A DNA stretch of 52,353 bases from contig JAPEVF010000308.1 of assembly GCA_029747585.1 (NCBI GenBank), forward strand, positions 1-52,353, given 5' to 3'. Source of the stretch: Pleurotus djamor. Its lineage: Eukaryota > Basidiomycota > Agaricomycetes > Agaricales > Pleurotaceae. The position numbers were made by a program, and so were the translations under genes. The notes beneath the pieces were generated by a model, which had not been told where the DNA came from, did no database searches, and worked only from the letters and a program-made list of their open reading frames with translations. Positions 1 to 10,312 of the stretch are shown here, one piece after another; position 1 is the first letter of the stretch, and each line of letters opens with the position of its first letter.

Positions 1-1625
1 TATAACATCTATATAGTTTTATGCAATAAATACTTTTTGCGTTAATATGAAGTGGTATGATTTATACACATTTATTATAACTGCTCAATTTTTTTTTGTT
101 TTGTTTATCAACACTTTCAGAGCTTTCCTAGCTTTCCTAGCTTTTCCAGNCTTTTTGTGCTTTTGAAGCATTGGCGCTCGCTATGTAAGTATTACAGCGT
201 CTTTTTCTTGCTTTGTCATACCTCTTGTACAAAGCATAACTTTAAGCGCTTTTTCTANTTTTAGATATACAAGATACCTTTCTCCCACAGCTTCTTGATC
301 TTATCTAGCTTCCATCTGCTCCTGGTAAAAATGATGTTTTCCTGATGTAGGACCAGCCATCACATCAGCACGCATACACGCACACTCTCAGGGCGATCGC
401 CAGAGCACCATTCGTCCCCAGCAGCCGTCTTTGACACTGTCCAGTGTCCGCTACGGACGGGTATGAACAGGCCTAAACGTCCAAGCGTCGACTCAATTGG
501 CCGCTTATCGACGCGTTGGATCTCGTCTACGATTCCCATGGTCCCAAACTCGCCTGAGCTCCAGCTCCCATCCTTATTCCATGCCAATTCTAAGCTCTCC
601 CTTCGACGATTGGCACAGGGAATCCGGATGGGGCGTCTGTCTCGTCAACGACAATGTTGATGCAACTCAACCGACGTTCTGGTCCGAGCGCGCTTCCAAG
701 ATGCTTATGCTGTATGAATCTCCCTGTAGTTCTCCCCTCCGTCGCAATACACCTCCACCTGGATTTAAAAACCTTGTTTCCCCTTTTCGACGCATTCAAC
801 CTAAATTTAGCGGCCGAAAGTTAGAAGTCTCGACCCTCAAAGGTCTACGTTACGGTTTGGGTTCAGGACGGGTGCGTGTGATTCCTCCCTCTCATATATA
901 GGTTCGCATCGCTCACTCCTGGTGCGCTCTCACGCTGCTGTCCACCTCAGTCAAGGCCGAAATTCAATTTCAAGTCTCGTCCTACTTCTCCGCGTTGTCT
1001 TCAGCTTCCAAGCTTCAAGTTTCCCCCGGCCAACTTCCATAGAATGCGACAGGGATTCTTGTCAGCCCCAACCACATCTATCGCATTCACCGTCCGTCAG
1101 GCATCCATTTTACTTTGTGTTTAGCGCATATCTCCCTCTCCCTTTCTCTCATGCACATCAATACCACCATCACACCCGACCCTTCTGTGGACACACCATC
1201 CCCCTCACCAACCAAGTCTTCCCGGGTTTGCCCAAGGAATCATGCCACTGAACACTGAGCCTGCTCTATGACGGTTTTTATCAGTCAGAAGTCCAAAACG
1301 TCGAATTGAACGTGTGAATCATGAAACATCGTGAACGACAGTGATCACTGGTGAAAAGTAGTGAAATTCATGAGGTATGGTGACAATTGAGCTTGTCATT
1401 GATGATCACGACCCCCTCAAATCATTGGAAAAAACTCCTAGATAGGCAATAAAAAGCATGAAGATTTTATTAGCCCTGTAAAATAATAAAAATTTTGAAA
1501 ATATGAATCTACTTATACTTACTTTCATTGTTTCCTCGCCAGCTTTTTCCTGTAAGGGGACACTCAATTCCAACCCCTAGCCCCTCTGTTTCCACCTCCT
1601 TACAGGTCTCTCCGCCCACCATCGC
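1..1625. other. gene-free left end
   Basis: I see no supportable gene here. The first 300 bases are AT-rich, with a short tandem of TCCTAGCTT-like units near 118-148 and unresolved bases at 150 and 258. Open frames between 460 and 1250 are low in complexity and lack domain or splice logic. Around 1310-1390 there is a cluster of GTGAA/GTGA words. Confidence 0.5.
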
Positions 1626-2780
1626 TGTCACAAACCCCGGTTGAACCCCAAATCCCGGTATGAATGCCGTTCACACCCTGCGCGCTCCCATCACCATCCT
1701 TCGTCGCCCAACCCCACTTCCATAAGTGACTCTATCAATTTTCTGAGTGTTGCAGGAGGTAGTATACACCTATACTATTATTCTCCTGCAAGGGTTTTCC
1801 TTAATCTACAATGCCCCAGGAGTTACGCCCACCACAAGTTGCCAACCTCGAACCCCGGTCGAACCACGCCACCCTTTGAACTTGTACATTTGTATATTTG
1901 TACACATGTCGAATCCCGGATGAATCCCAAACCCCGCTGCATTCATCATTCCAGGATTCGCCAATCCCTCACTCCTTTACCTTTTCTCTCTTTTCTCTAT
2001 TTCTCACTTTCCTTTTCTTTCATTCGTTCGTTACAAGTTGAATCCCGTACAAATGCCGTTCAGTCGGGATTCAGTGCTATTGTGCACTCTACAGCATTGC
2101 TGTAGAACACATGTTACCTTACATGTTACTTATAATTATTATGTACTGTCCATAGTTAGTATATAGAGCCGCCCTAGGTGGGTGGGAATCCTTAGCCTTT
2201 TCTCTTTGGATTCCCTCCACCTAGGTGAGTAGGTACTTAGCTATTCCTAGCTATTACTAATATACTTCGGATTCCCTCCACCTAGGAGTTCCCCTGAGCC
2301 CCTCTTGGAGTTGCCCTTACAACCGATCCAGGGGTCCTAAGGGGGCGACGATAGGGGCGGACTAATTGGCAGCAGCAACAGAGGAGCTGCGCTGTGCTGT
2401 CCTAGTCCGACTTGAGGAGGACAAATGCCGAAGCGAATACCGGAGCGAATGGCGTTCAGTGAGGCGAATCCCAGATGAGACGAATGGCGTTCAAGAGCGA
2501 TGAATCTCGGACATAGTCTCAGGGAAGAGAGAGTGAGTGAACGGCGTTTGTAGAGGTGGGATTCAGAGGTGCCAATCCCGGAGGACGAATGGCGATCAAA
2601 CGGCGTACTGAATACCATGAGGAAACCATGAGGCGGATAGATGTCTAAGTACGGAAACCAGAACAATAGGGGAAATGTTTGGTGTATAGTATCTACCAAA
2701 CAACCAATGGTCTGTGCGCGAATCCCGGAGGTCTCGGTGTTCGGACAGGGGTCATGGGCTGCGGAGCGGCGTGTGACATT
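1626..2780. repeat. interspersed short motif repeat (AATCCCGG / GAATGGCGTTCA)
   Basis: Two word types recur many times: AATCCCGG-like (also ACCCCGGT) and GAATGCCGTTCA or GAATGGCGTTCA. They occur in one sub-block (about 1630-2090) and, with related words, in a second (about 2420-2760). The spacing is irregular, so this is not a simple microsatellite. It looks like a decayed non-coding element or an array of short insertions. I do not recognise the family, and no open frame in it looks like a real protein. Confidence 0.5.
2173..2286. repeat. short inverted/direct repeat with a CCTAGG core
   Basis: The 18-mer GGATTCCCTCCACCTAGG occurs at 2208-2225 and again, exactly, at 2269-2286. A near reverse complement lies at 2173-2191. 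This gives an inverted pair plus a direct copy within 115 bases, as expected of a small foldback element or the terminal repeats of a MITE-like insertion. No target-site duplication was identified. Confidence 0.55.
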
Positions 2781-3080
2781 TACATATGGTCAGAAGGGCA
2801 TATATTTCACTTGGAATGAGCATGGATTTGTATGAGTAGAAGGAAAGAGGGAGAGTTATATAAGAGAAGAATGTTGTGAAAGCAGAGAGAGTAGAGATGA
2901 GGACAATACTCATGACAGGAGGTGAGTACTTGAGCATTTGCATTATTGATGGACGCAGGGTAAACTCAAATGATAATGAAAGGCAAAGGGCAGGTTTAAT
3001 CAATGTCCGGACTTCCAATGGTAACAATGGTACAAGAGACGAATCATGTATTGCAGCCTTGCAGGGTGGGCACCACCAGC

Positions 3081-3502
3081 TTACTCCTTGATGGAGTTGG
3101 TTGAGCCGGCCTTCACTGATGGTTAATCGAATTAAGAATGTGATAATCAAAGGGCAAAACTTACCATGCCCACCACGTCAGCAATGTGGTGCACCTGGTG
3201 CTGTCCATCTAAGACAAGCAGCACATCAGTAAATTGAACAGGGTAGACTGTAGAGAAGTACTTACCTTGGATTTGCTTGGTTTGGCGGTCAACTGAGGCA
3301 GTGAACTTGTCGAGAGTTTTTATGATGCCTTCAAGGCGGTTGTCCAGCTTCTGGATGGCAGAGAGGAGGGCAGGGAGGAGGGCAGGCAGGGTGCTGGTAT
3401 TCTGGGCTATTTGCTGAAGGGCTTGCATGGCTGTGGGCATTGAGTCAGAGGGGGTCATAGGAAGAGCAAAGCAAAGATTGATAACTTACCTGCTGGGTCC
3501 AT
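3081..3502 (-). CDS. small four-exon helical/coiled-coil protein (83 aa), function unknown
   Basis: The model has four exons: 3502-3490, 3430-3266, 3208-3165 and 3110-3081. The three introns are 59, 57 and 54 nt, with donors GTAAGT, GTAAGT and GTAAGT and acceptors CAG, TAG and AAG. All phases agree, giving 83 codons and a TAA stop. The product starts MDPAAMQALQQIAQN. Heptad-like Leu/Ile spacing over residues 5-60 (LPALLPALLSAIQKLDNRL, then IIKTLDKF) predicts a long amphipathic helix or coiled coil. There is no signal peptide or membrane segment. A TGA just after an alternative CAG acceptor would shorten the product by nine residues. The family is not recognised. Three well-formed introns in so short a gene argue that it is real rather than a chance frame. 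The left neighbour is repeat DNA. The right neighbour is an unrelated fragment. Confidence 0.6.
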
Positions 3503-3656
3503 GGTGTGAGAAACAAAAGAAAAACAAGTTTTTGAAGACTTTAATTAAGCAGGAGGGCTTGGGAGAAGAGGAGACAGAATGAGTCGACTTGATGAGTTGG
3601 CGGGGCTTTAAGTAGGTCAGATGCATGACGTGGCTCAAAGTCAGGGGGAGTCAGAG

Positions 3657-3926
3657 TCACGGGACTATCCCCGGATAGCCAAATGAGGACTGAGCCCTCA
3701 GTCCCCACTCTGACTCCCAGTTCACGGCAACTTCACACCATACCCACCTCCCCCAGCCAACCAGGTCTCTCATTGTCTTATCCGAAGCATCGATTTCATT
3801 AATATGAACACAAGGTGTGTAATCGTTCAAACTTCTCTGACATTCTGTGATGTTCTCAAAATTAAATGTTGCACCTTCAGTAAGTAATGCTGAAGCCACG
3901 GCAAAAAATGGAAACCACCCCTTCAA
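3657..3926 (-). pseudogene. signal-peptide-bearing N-terminal fragment, secreted or membrane protein remnant
   Basis: An open frame of 89 codons begins MKGWFPFFAVASALLTEGATF, a good secretory signal peptide, followed by NFENITECQ. Agaricomycete genomes hold many single-pass or secreted proteins whose mature N-terminus reads F-x-F-x-N-x-T-x-C, and this looks like the start of one. The Pro/Gly-rich block expected after the first cysteine in that group is not visible, and no continuing exon was found downstream on the minus strand. I read it as a truncated copy. It could instead be the first exon of an unmodelled gene, or chance. Confidence 0.3.
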
Positions 3927-3929
3927 GAA

Positions 3930-4515
3930 GGCACGGTAAACCTCTCAGTCGTAATGATTGTTCCCCCGTGGAGTATTGCGGAGGAGACGCGAGAGGAGGA
4001 GATGGTGGTAGTACAGGATAAAGAACGAATGATGTGTCCCGAACAAAAGCAGAAACTACGTAAGTGAAGGACAGGAGCTAGGGGTAAGGATGACTAATCC
4101 TTACACACTCCTCTTGTTGCTGGAACGTTGCAATAGCTACCTTAGTGCAAAATATAAATGGCAAGGTCTGGCAACACTGCTTTGTCGTCAACACAAGTTG
4201 CGTGAATTATTGGATAAGATACCTTATGTAGACAAACACAAAATATGATAAAAACATGAACGAATGAATAATCTACATCAATGCATTGTAAGATACTATA
4301 ACCCGCATCCAAGAAACAAGTAAATAAAGAACAAAACACGTAAGTGCGGATAGAAGCTACAACGTGAGACTGAGGCGCGAATACAGCTATACAACAACAT
4401 AGCCGGCACTATCGGTGACAACAACAACAGCGGAAGCGACGTGGATAACGATAAATATCGGCCTCAGCCTCGTTGGGTGGGAAGGAAGGGGAGGGGAACG
4501 CGACGCGAGGAAAGG
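3930..4515. other. no gene seen
   Basis: This stretch, with an AT-rich central part, separates the signal-peptide fragment from the kinase fragment. The small open frame at 4142-4339 has no recognisable features. Nothing else is supported. Confidence 0.4.
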
Positions 4516-5292
4516 TTATACAACCTCCCGACAGACGATGCTGTCCTTCGGCGGGAGACGAACCAACCGGCCTTCCTCTTCGTCATCTTCTTCAGCAGTC
4601 GCGTACTCGTCTTCGCCTTCCGCGTCTTCATCTTCATCGGCGGCCACATCGTGCATCTGCACATCCGCCGACACACTCGACGAGTTATCAGTACCATCAC
4701 CGTCGAACCCTCGCACAACCCACTCGCCACCCTCCAAAACATCCAACACATCGCCCATACTCGCCCGCTTCGAAGGATCCCGAACCAACAACTTCCCAAC
4801 AACCTTCTTCGCCCCATCACTCCCCGCCAACCTCGCGCCCGTCAACTCCCTCACCGGCCCCTTCATCCGTCCCATCGGGCCATACACATCACCAACAAGA
4901 TCACCATCATCAGGCCAGAAATACTCCCCCCTCGCAATCCTCATCAACCAACTCCTCCTCTCAGCCCTCCCACCGCCACCACCCGTGGCACGTTCACCCA
5001 AGATCCCCTTCGCCCCACCAACACCGCCCTGGAACCCATTGACCGGATCCCCAAACGGCAAATTCCTACAAACCAACGCGTACAACACGACACCACACGC
5101 CCAAGCATCCGTCTCACGCGCATCGTACCCACTCTCGTCACGGTCGTCGGTGGTAGCGAGCGTAGCGGTTATCGTACTGGTCGATGAATGGTTGGTTGAT
5201 GCATTGCATGTAGTAGTATTACTAGTAAGGCGTGCCCGTGAAGCTTGAAGAGAAAAGAGATAGTTGTTGAAGCTTGAAGTTCGAGGATGCAA
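4516..5292 (-). pseudogene. Ser/Thr protein kinase, C-lobe only (truncated)
   Basis: The frame encodes the C-terminal part of a eukaryotic protein kinase. It contains SGYDARETDAWACGVVLYALV (subdomain IX, with the invariant Asp in DAWACG), LPFGDP after it, and KLLVRDPSKRASMGDVL (subdomain XI with its Arg). An acidic tail follows, rich in Asp and Glu. Everything N-terminal is missing: no Gly loop, no VAIK lysine, no HRD and no DFG upstream, where the sequence changes into a dispersed repeat (5275-5470) that recurs at 25.56 kb. The first 50 residues are Ser/Thr-rich and probably not native. It cannot be an active kinase as it stands. The opposite strand carries longer open frames that are antisense artefacts of the GC-rich coding region. 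Confidence 0.7.
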
Positions 5293-5470
5293 CCTGAGCC
5301 TGACTTAGCAACTTCTTTCTCACGCCATCTTATCAACCTCGTTCAATTCAAAATTATTCCTTCTTCCAATTTTTGCATCAACGTTTGGTCGATTCCCCTC
5401 TTCAAGTCAGCTTTCGCTATCCACAAAATTCTGGGATTAAATACAAACGTAGGATGTGCTTAGATACGAC
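5275..5470. repeat. dispersed repeat, copy 1 (second copy 25560-25790)
   Basis: Both copies contain CTGACTTAGCAA, the word TTTCTTTCTCACGCCATCTT followed directly by ATCAACC, then GTTCAATTCAAAATTATT and a weaker continuing match to AAATA(T/C)A(A/C). Both are in the same orientation. Copy 1 directly abuts the broken end of the kinase fragment, so this repeat may mark the rearrangement breakpoint. Confidence 0.7.
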
Positions 5471-5714
5471 GGGGAGACAGACTCTTCCACACGTACCATT
5501 GATTTCTGACCCACTGTGCTCTCAACAAGCGCTTCCGCCTTGGGCTACAAACTCAAACGTAGATTGGATCCATGGTGCATACTTTTTATTGGGCATAGGG
5601 ATGATACATAAAACACATACTGCATACGAGAAGCATATGGGATAGCCTGGATAGGGATGACCGAAGACAAGAACCATTGACATGAGTGTTACGACAGCAA
5701 GGGACTCGGGAGAC

Positions 5715-7224
5715 TTAAAAGGAATCTTGCAAGTCGACCCAAGGAAGCCCCAAAGCATCAAGTTTGCTTCGAACATCTGCGAGGTAGACGGATTCCTCTG
5801 CGCTGGGGGGTAGTCGTTGAGTTTGTTCAGACAACCTTGAACAAGAGACCACCTCCAGGTGAGCGAACAAGCGATCACCTTGCAGGCTGCCTGCGTCAAG
5901 GCCACAGAGATACTCGCCATACGCCCGTAGAAATCCAACATAAGCCGGTCGATCCAACCGCACCGTGACCAAAGAGGGCATCCTCCTCCCAACGATTTCG
6001 ATCCAGAAATAATCTTCGTCGACGGGAATGTATCTCAAATTGAGATGTCGAACTTCGTTCAGAGGTAAAACATCCACGAGTGCTTCCATGTGGTGATCGA
6101 GAGGTCGCTGGATATCGATGAAAAAGTCTCCTTCGAGCTCGTACTCGGTCGTCTCGGGTAAGAGCTCACGTCTAGTCAAGAGACACCGATAATGGATGTT
6201 AGAGGCTTCATTCTCCGCGTTACCGCCTAAGTATAGAGTCGTGCAGAGATGGGATGGAGGACCAGACGACGACTCAAGGAGGGGAGAGAACACTCCCATA
6301 CATTCCCGAGCAACAGTAGGAACCCTATGAATGGCTGGATGGCCAGAAAGAATGACATCGACAGGGGGTACTCGTAAGTGCCGAATGAAACCTCCGAAGA
6401 AGTCAGGCTCGTCCGTTAAGAGAAGAGTGTGCAGTTTGGGTAGGTAAAGATCAGGGGCGTTGTCGGTAGAATGCTCTGGGAGACAGTTACGAAGGGATAG
6501 ACGACGGAGTTCCTTCATGTTGCAGAAGACTCTGTATAATTCCCGGTAGCTCTGTAAGGGAAGTTGACTGTCCAAGTCGAGACTAGTCAAGTTCACCAAA
6601 AGGAGAGGAGATGTCCACGGAATACGGAGTCCATCCAGATCGAGGGCACACAATTGAGGAGGGCAAGAACCGTCACCGAATATCTCTGCGCCTTCAAGAG
6701 ACTCCGGCTCAACGTCTTGGTTAGGGATGGGAACGAATATCTCCAGACCCTTCAAGCAAGGCGCGGGCTGACGGAGCTTTTGCAGAACGAGGGGAATATC
6801 AGACGGGAATACAAACGTCTTGAATTCCTCAAGTCGTCGGAGCTTATCCAAGATGATTTCGATGGCTTGACGAGATACCACCCGTTCCGTGAAATCGCTT
6901 CGGATGAACTTGATTGGGGCGTCTGTGCCGGTGTGCGAGAGATGGACTTGGAGGACAGCAGGGTCGTTTTCAGTACCGAGGGCAGTCCAGAAAGCAGGTG
7001 TCGAAACGACGATGTTGTACCAGTATTTGCAGACTAGAGCGATATTCCGTCGAGACTTGTCCTCAAGGATGTCTGCAGTTGGCCGGCCAAGGGGTTGAAC
7101 GTGCTCGAAGCCCAGGGATATGATTTTGACCAGGAGTTCAACGTTCATCGGGGAGCTTCGATATGCGCGCAATTGGGCGATCTGCAGGATCAAAGGCTGT
7201 CCCCAGGGAACGGGTGGAAAGCAT
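5715..7224 (-). CDS. FB1: F-box-like protein with frameshifted N-terminus
   Basis: This is the paralogue of FB4 (35194-36681). After residue 12 or so of the F-box the proteins align end to end, including LVKIISLGFEHV, NIALVCKYWYNIVVSTPAFW, the PWTSPLL block and the C-terminal SF. The ancestral start at 7224 reads MLSTRSLGTAFDP and then ISKLPDE, as in FB4. A 7-nt insertion at about 7134-7150 (GATGAAC followed by GTTGAAC) then brings TGA into frame. A fresh ATG created by the insertion (7148) restores the original frame and would give a 477-residue protein without the first F-box helix. A longer upstream frame starting at 7280 is not native sequence. F-box proteins recruit substrates to SCF ubiquitin ligases through Skp1, and the damaged F-box makes that doubtful here. 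It is either a pseudogene or an F-box-poor variant. Confidence 0.7.
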
Positions 7225-7297
7225 TGTCGCAAGGGAGCAGCGTCGCAGATGTTCGGAGAGAGAAGAGAGGCAATGTGCAATGGTATTCGTAGGGAGA

Positions 7298-7304
7298 TTT
7301 TATA
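7298..7304 (-). promoter_or_regulatory. TATA box of FB1
   Basis: TATAAAA on the minus strand, about 75 nt upstream of the ancestral ATG. The surrounding 20 nt are the same as at FB4 (36758-36764), so the promoter was duplicated with the gene. Confidence 0.6.
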
Positions 7305-7569
7305 GCAGGACGAGATCTATTGAAGCCACTCTCCTGAGGCACCTACAGTGATCGCTTGACTTCAATGTAAGCGGAGGGCAGTGGCATTTTCAAACAATAG
7401 GACAAGAATGAGAATCGAGATCAGAGACACGCCACCTGGCAACGGTCCTGACCAGCCTGTTTTAAGTTCTGTGGCGACATGTGGTATCACGTCGGCCAAA
7501 GAAGACAATAAGAGAGGTAGCCATCCTCAAATCGATGAGGTTGGAGAGAGTCAAAGACAGTCGGGCGGT

Positions 7570-8113
7570 TTACGCGAGACCAGGCCGAAGGCATAAGCAC
7601 CGATTTTCCTTTCCCTCTCCCAATCCATTATCCAGCCCAACCATCTCCACCACTCCCCAAAGCGCCTCTTGTGATGATCTACTCAAGCCCTGACTAGGCC
7701 TTCTCTGGCTCCGAGGTATTCCTCGTCCCATCATCCCGTCCGCTAGTACTGAGGCCTTGAGGCTTGAGCTTGAAGCTTTGCCTCTTTTGCGGCTCTTCAT
7801 GTCGTCGAGGAGATAGCAATCGTCTCGATCGAACGCCACATGTGTAGTAACCAAGGCCTCTTGCTCCCGGTTTGGACGACCTGGTCATCTTCTTCCGACT
7901 TCAGCTTTGCGTCCGATATCTTCATCGTCGTTCTCTTCACCACAGCCGTCACAACCCTTCTTCGGTATGAGCACGAGTTCCGCCTCCAACATTCACCGCG
8001 TCCATATCCGGCGCCAGAGCAAGTACGATGCCCAGAAGATTGCGCGGCTTCCAGAGAACGCCTCGACGGGGCAAAGCATAGGGATTAGAGTAAACCAATA
8101 GACTCGTCATATA
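7570..8113. other. no gene seen
   Basis: Similarity to the FB4 upstream region runs out at about 7570. The remaining bases up to the HET-A stop codon hold only short, unsupported frames in Ser/Pro-rich low-complexity sequence. Confidence 0.4.
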
Positions 8114-9601
8114 TCATAGCTCACTGTACTGAAGCTGCACACGAATACTTGACACCATATCAGAGCCATATTCCCTGATAAAATCATCCTCGTCGCGCTA
8201 TACACATGGATAGATGGCAAGAACACACGTGAGCACAAGAGCAAAGCGCATACATAAACCAAGCAACTCACACATCCGGGGGCTTTCAGTGCGCATGCCC
8301 CGCATGCCCTCACAACACTGGGAATAATTTCCTGGCTACGGTTTCTACCGCTGTAGACAAGCTTCGTCTCGTGGCTTTTACCAGTGGCATCCGCTCGGCT
8401 AAGAAACAACTCCAGTGAGGAGTCTTTGGAAATGGGGAAGGAAGTAAAGACAATCCGAGTAAGGACTTCTGGGTGTGGACGAGTTTGAAACATTTGGAGA
8501 ACAACTGGGTTCCCAGGAAGGGCTATATGGTAGATGCAGAGTGCGGATTCGGCGAAAATAAGTACACCGGTGAGTTCTTTCCGTTTCATGGACTAAGGTG
8601 GCAAATTTGCGCATTCAGAGTGAATCAGCGGAGGGGCGTGATAAATCAAAAAGGGAGACTGACCTGTTTAAGATGTCTGTCGGGGTTATCGAGCAGCGAG
8701 AGGACAACATTGTTACAGGCAGCGTGGAGTCGTTCAAGAGCGCGTTCGCGGCCTTCATCATAGGCAGGGGGAAGACAGACATTGAGGAGAGAAACCAAAG
8801 AGTACGCAGCGTCTTCTTCCCTAGTCGTGAAACGGGCTGAAGCCCAATGGAGTACAGTGGAATATTCGAGTGGACTTGGCGTGTAGTGGTAGTGTAGAAG
8901 TTTCTTATCGATACCTAAGGATATGAGTGGCAACATGAGTGATAATCCCCGTAACGCGTGAAGAGACTTGAAGCCTTACCTGCAGCCTTTACAACGGTCT
9001 CTTCCACCCAACCCTGGGGTTCTCTCGCCGGCTTCCCATATCCATCCGACTCTTCTCTCCTTATATCAAACTTCCCTGGAGCGATCCTCGTCCAATCTCC
9101 ATAATAGAAAACCAAACGGGACGGCGCGAGTAGTTCCTGCAACGTCCACCCGCGAGTAAACCAAGAGGACGTAGCGAACGACTCCGAGTTCAAAGCGTCC
9201 GCCAGATAAACAATACAGACTTCAGCGTGCCGATAATACGAATACATCGATCGGATCGCGTCTTCGAGCTCACGTTCATCCCGCTGATTGATACACACAC
9301 TATCCATCCAGACATATTGACAGCGATACGTCTTCAAAGCGACTTCACAGAACTTCTCGAATTTCGCGTTGGAGACTGGAGAGGCTGGGGAGTGATTGAG
9401 AAGTTTCTCGTAGCTCAGTTCGTTATCGTCCCAACGGTGCGAGAGAATCGCGTATTTCTTTTTGGGGTGAGGGACAGTAGTGAAGCGTTGCTTTTTAATG
9501 TCGAAAAGCCGGATCGGCCGCTGTCAGAGGGTGAAAGAAGAGCACGGTGTTAGACGATGAAGAGAAAGAGGCTGTAGAGGTATGCTCACGATGAAAAGCA
9601 T
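8114..9601 (-). CDS. HET-A: HET-domain protein (402 aa, five exons)
   Basis: Exons: 9601-9590 (only 12 nt), 9520-8980, 8914-8664, 8592-8272 and 8197-8114. The introns are 65-74 nt with consistent phases. Motifs are those of the HET (heterokaryon incompatibility) domain: YAILSHRW at residues 27-34, VWMDSVCINQ at 74-83 and SSWFTRGWTLQELLAPSRL near 122-140. After AGI comes an all-helical segment with TTREEDAAYSLVSLLNV, like the region that follows HET in many basidiomycete proteins. The C-terminal part matches HET-C and has a CxxC pair (VRACGACALK). HET domains in other fungi trigger regulated cell death after allorecognition. That role here is inference from family. The final exon is short and acidic and ends in TGA. 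The closest relative in the window is HET-C. No ligand-binding repeats such as WD40 or NACHT are attached. Confidence 0.85.
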
Positions 9602-9837
9602 GATCAAGGAGGAAGAGAGGAATGTTCTGGACGGAGCCAGTGGTTGTTGTCAATGACATGCCCCTCGAGGCGAATGAGCGCTTCAGCACAGCCCTGTGTT
9701 CCTGATGCCGTGCTTATCTATGAATTGATTGGCGACATCGGTAGGTATAGAGGGCAAATGGGGACAACGACCTTATCAGTAAACAGCCAAGCGACAGCTC
9801 AATTCCCAGGTGCTTTTGGATGTCCTGCGTTCGATGT

Positions 9838-10312
9838 AGTCAATCCAGGTCACGGAAGTCCATATACGCGCATATAGTACACAGGAGGTCCGCAAGACAG
9901 GAAAGAGTGGACGACAACCGTGGTCGTTGATCTTCTCGAAGCATTGAGGAGTTGTTTCGGGGGAACGCATGAACATCGAGGTCAGGCAACAGTCCATGGT
10001 TGGAAAAGTCCCTAAGCAGCATCGACACCGCCAGGATGGAGACCGACTAGAGCAGCACTAGCACCATTTTCGTGACCAGGTTCCAACCTCTTTATCCGCC
10101 ATGTCTGCCACTTGCATAGTCTTTGTCATCATCTTCATCGTAAACACCACTGACGACACTCCCTATCCATTCCTTTCCCCCAGTTCTCCCTTGTTCCCTC
10201 TTCCAAGGACCAGTACCCATTAAACGAAGGGAGCATATACGCTTATGCATAAGTAGTTCCTTGCTGTTTGACCTTGGTAACATAAGGAAAACGGTCACGG
10301 GGACATTAGCGG
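9838..10312. repeat. dispersed duplication, copy 1 (second copy 24235-24712)
   Basis: About 470 nt match the 24.2 kb copy at high identity in the same orientation. Shared words include CAGCATCGACACCGCCAGGA, GATCTTCTC(A/G)AA, AAGTAGTTCCTTGCTGTT and GGAAA(A)CGGTCACGG. On the minus strand a hydrophobic frame (SVSILAVSMLL) is shared. In this copy it is preceded by an in-frame TAG that is TCG in the other copy. I read this as a decayed copy of an unidentified gene. See the finding on the hydrophobic-segment family. Confidence 0.75.

Noticed and set aside
497..901. 134-codon plus-strand frame at the left end
   Set aside because: No domain, no splice logic, odd composition and no homologous copy in the window.
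4415..5248. Long plus-strand frames opposite the kinase fragment
   Set aside because: They are Pro/Ser-rich with no domain, and the minus strand in the same place encodes clear kinase motifs. They are antisense artefacts.
7149..7280. Upstream extension of the FB1 frame
   Set aside because: It is out of frame relative to the FB4-like N-terminus. The native codons are read in the other frame, so this extension is a by-product of the frameshift.
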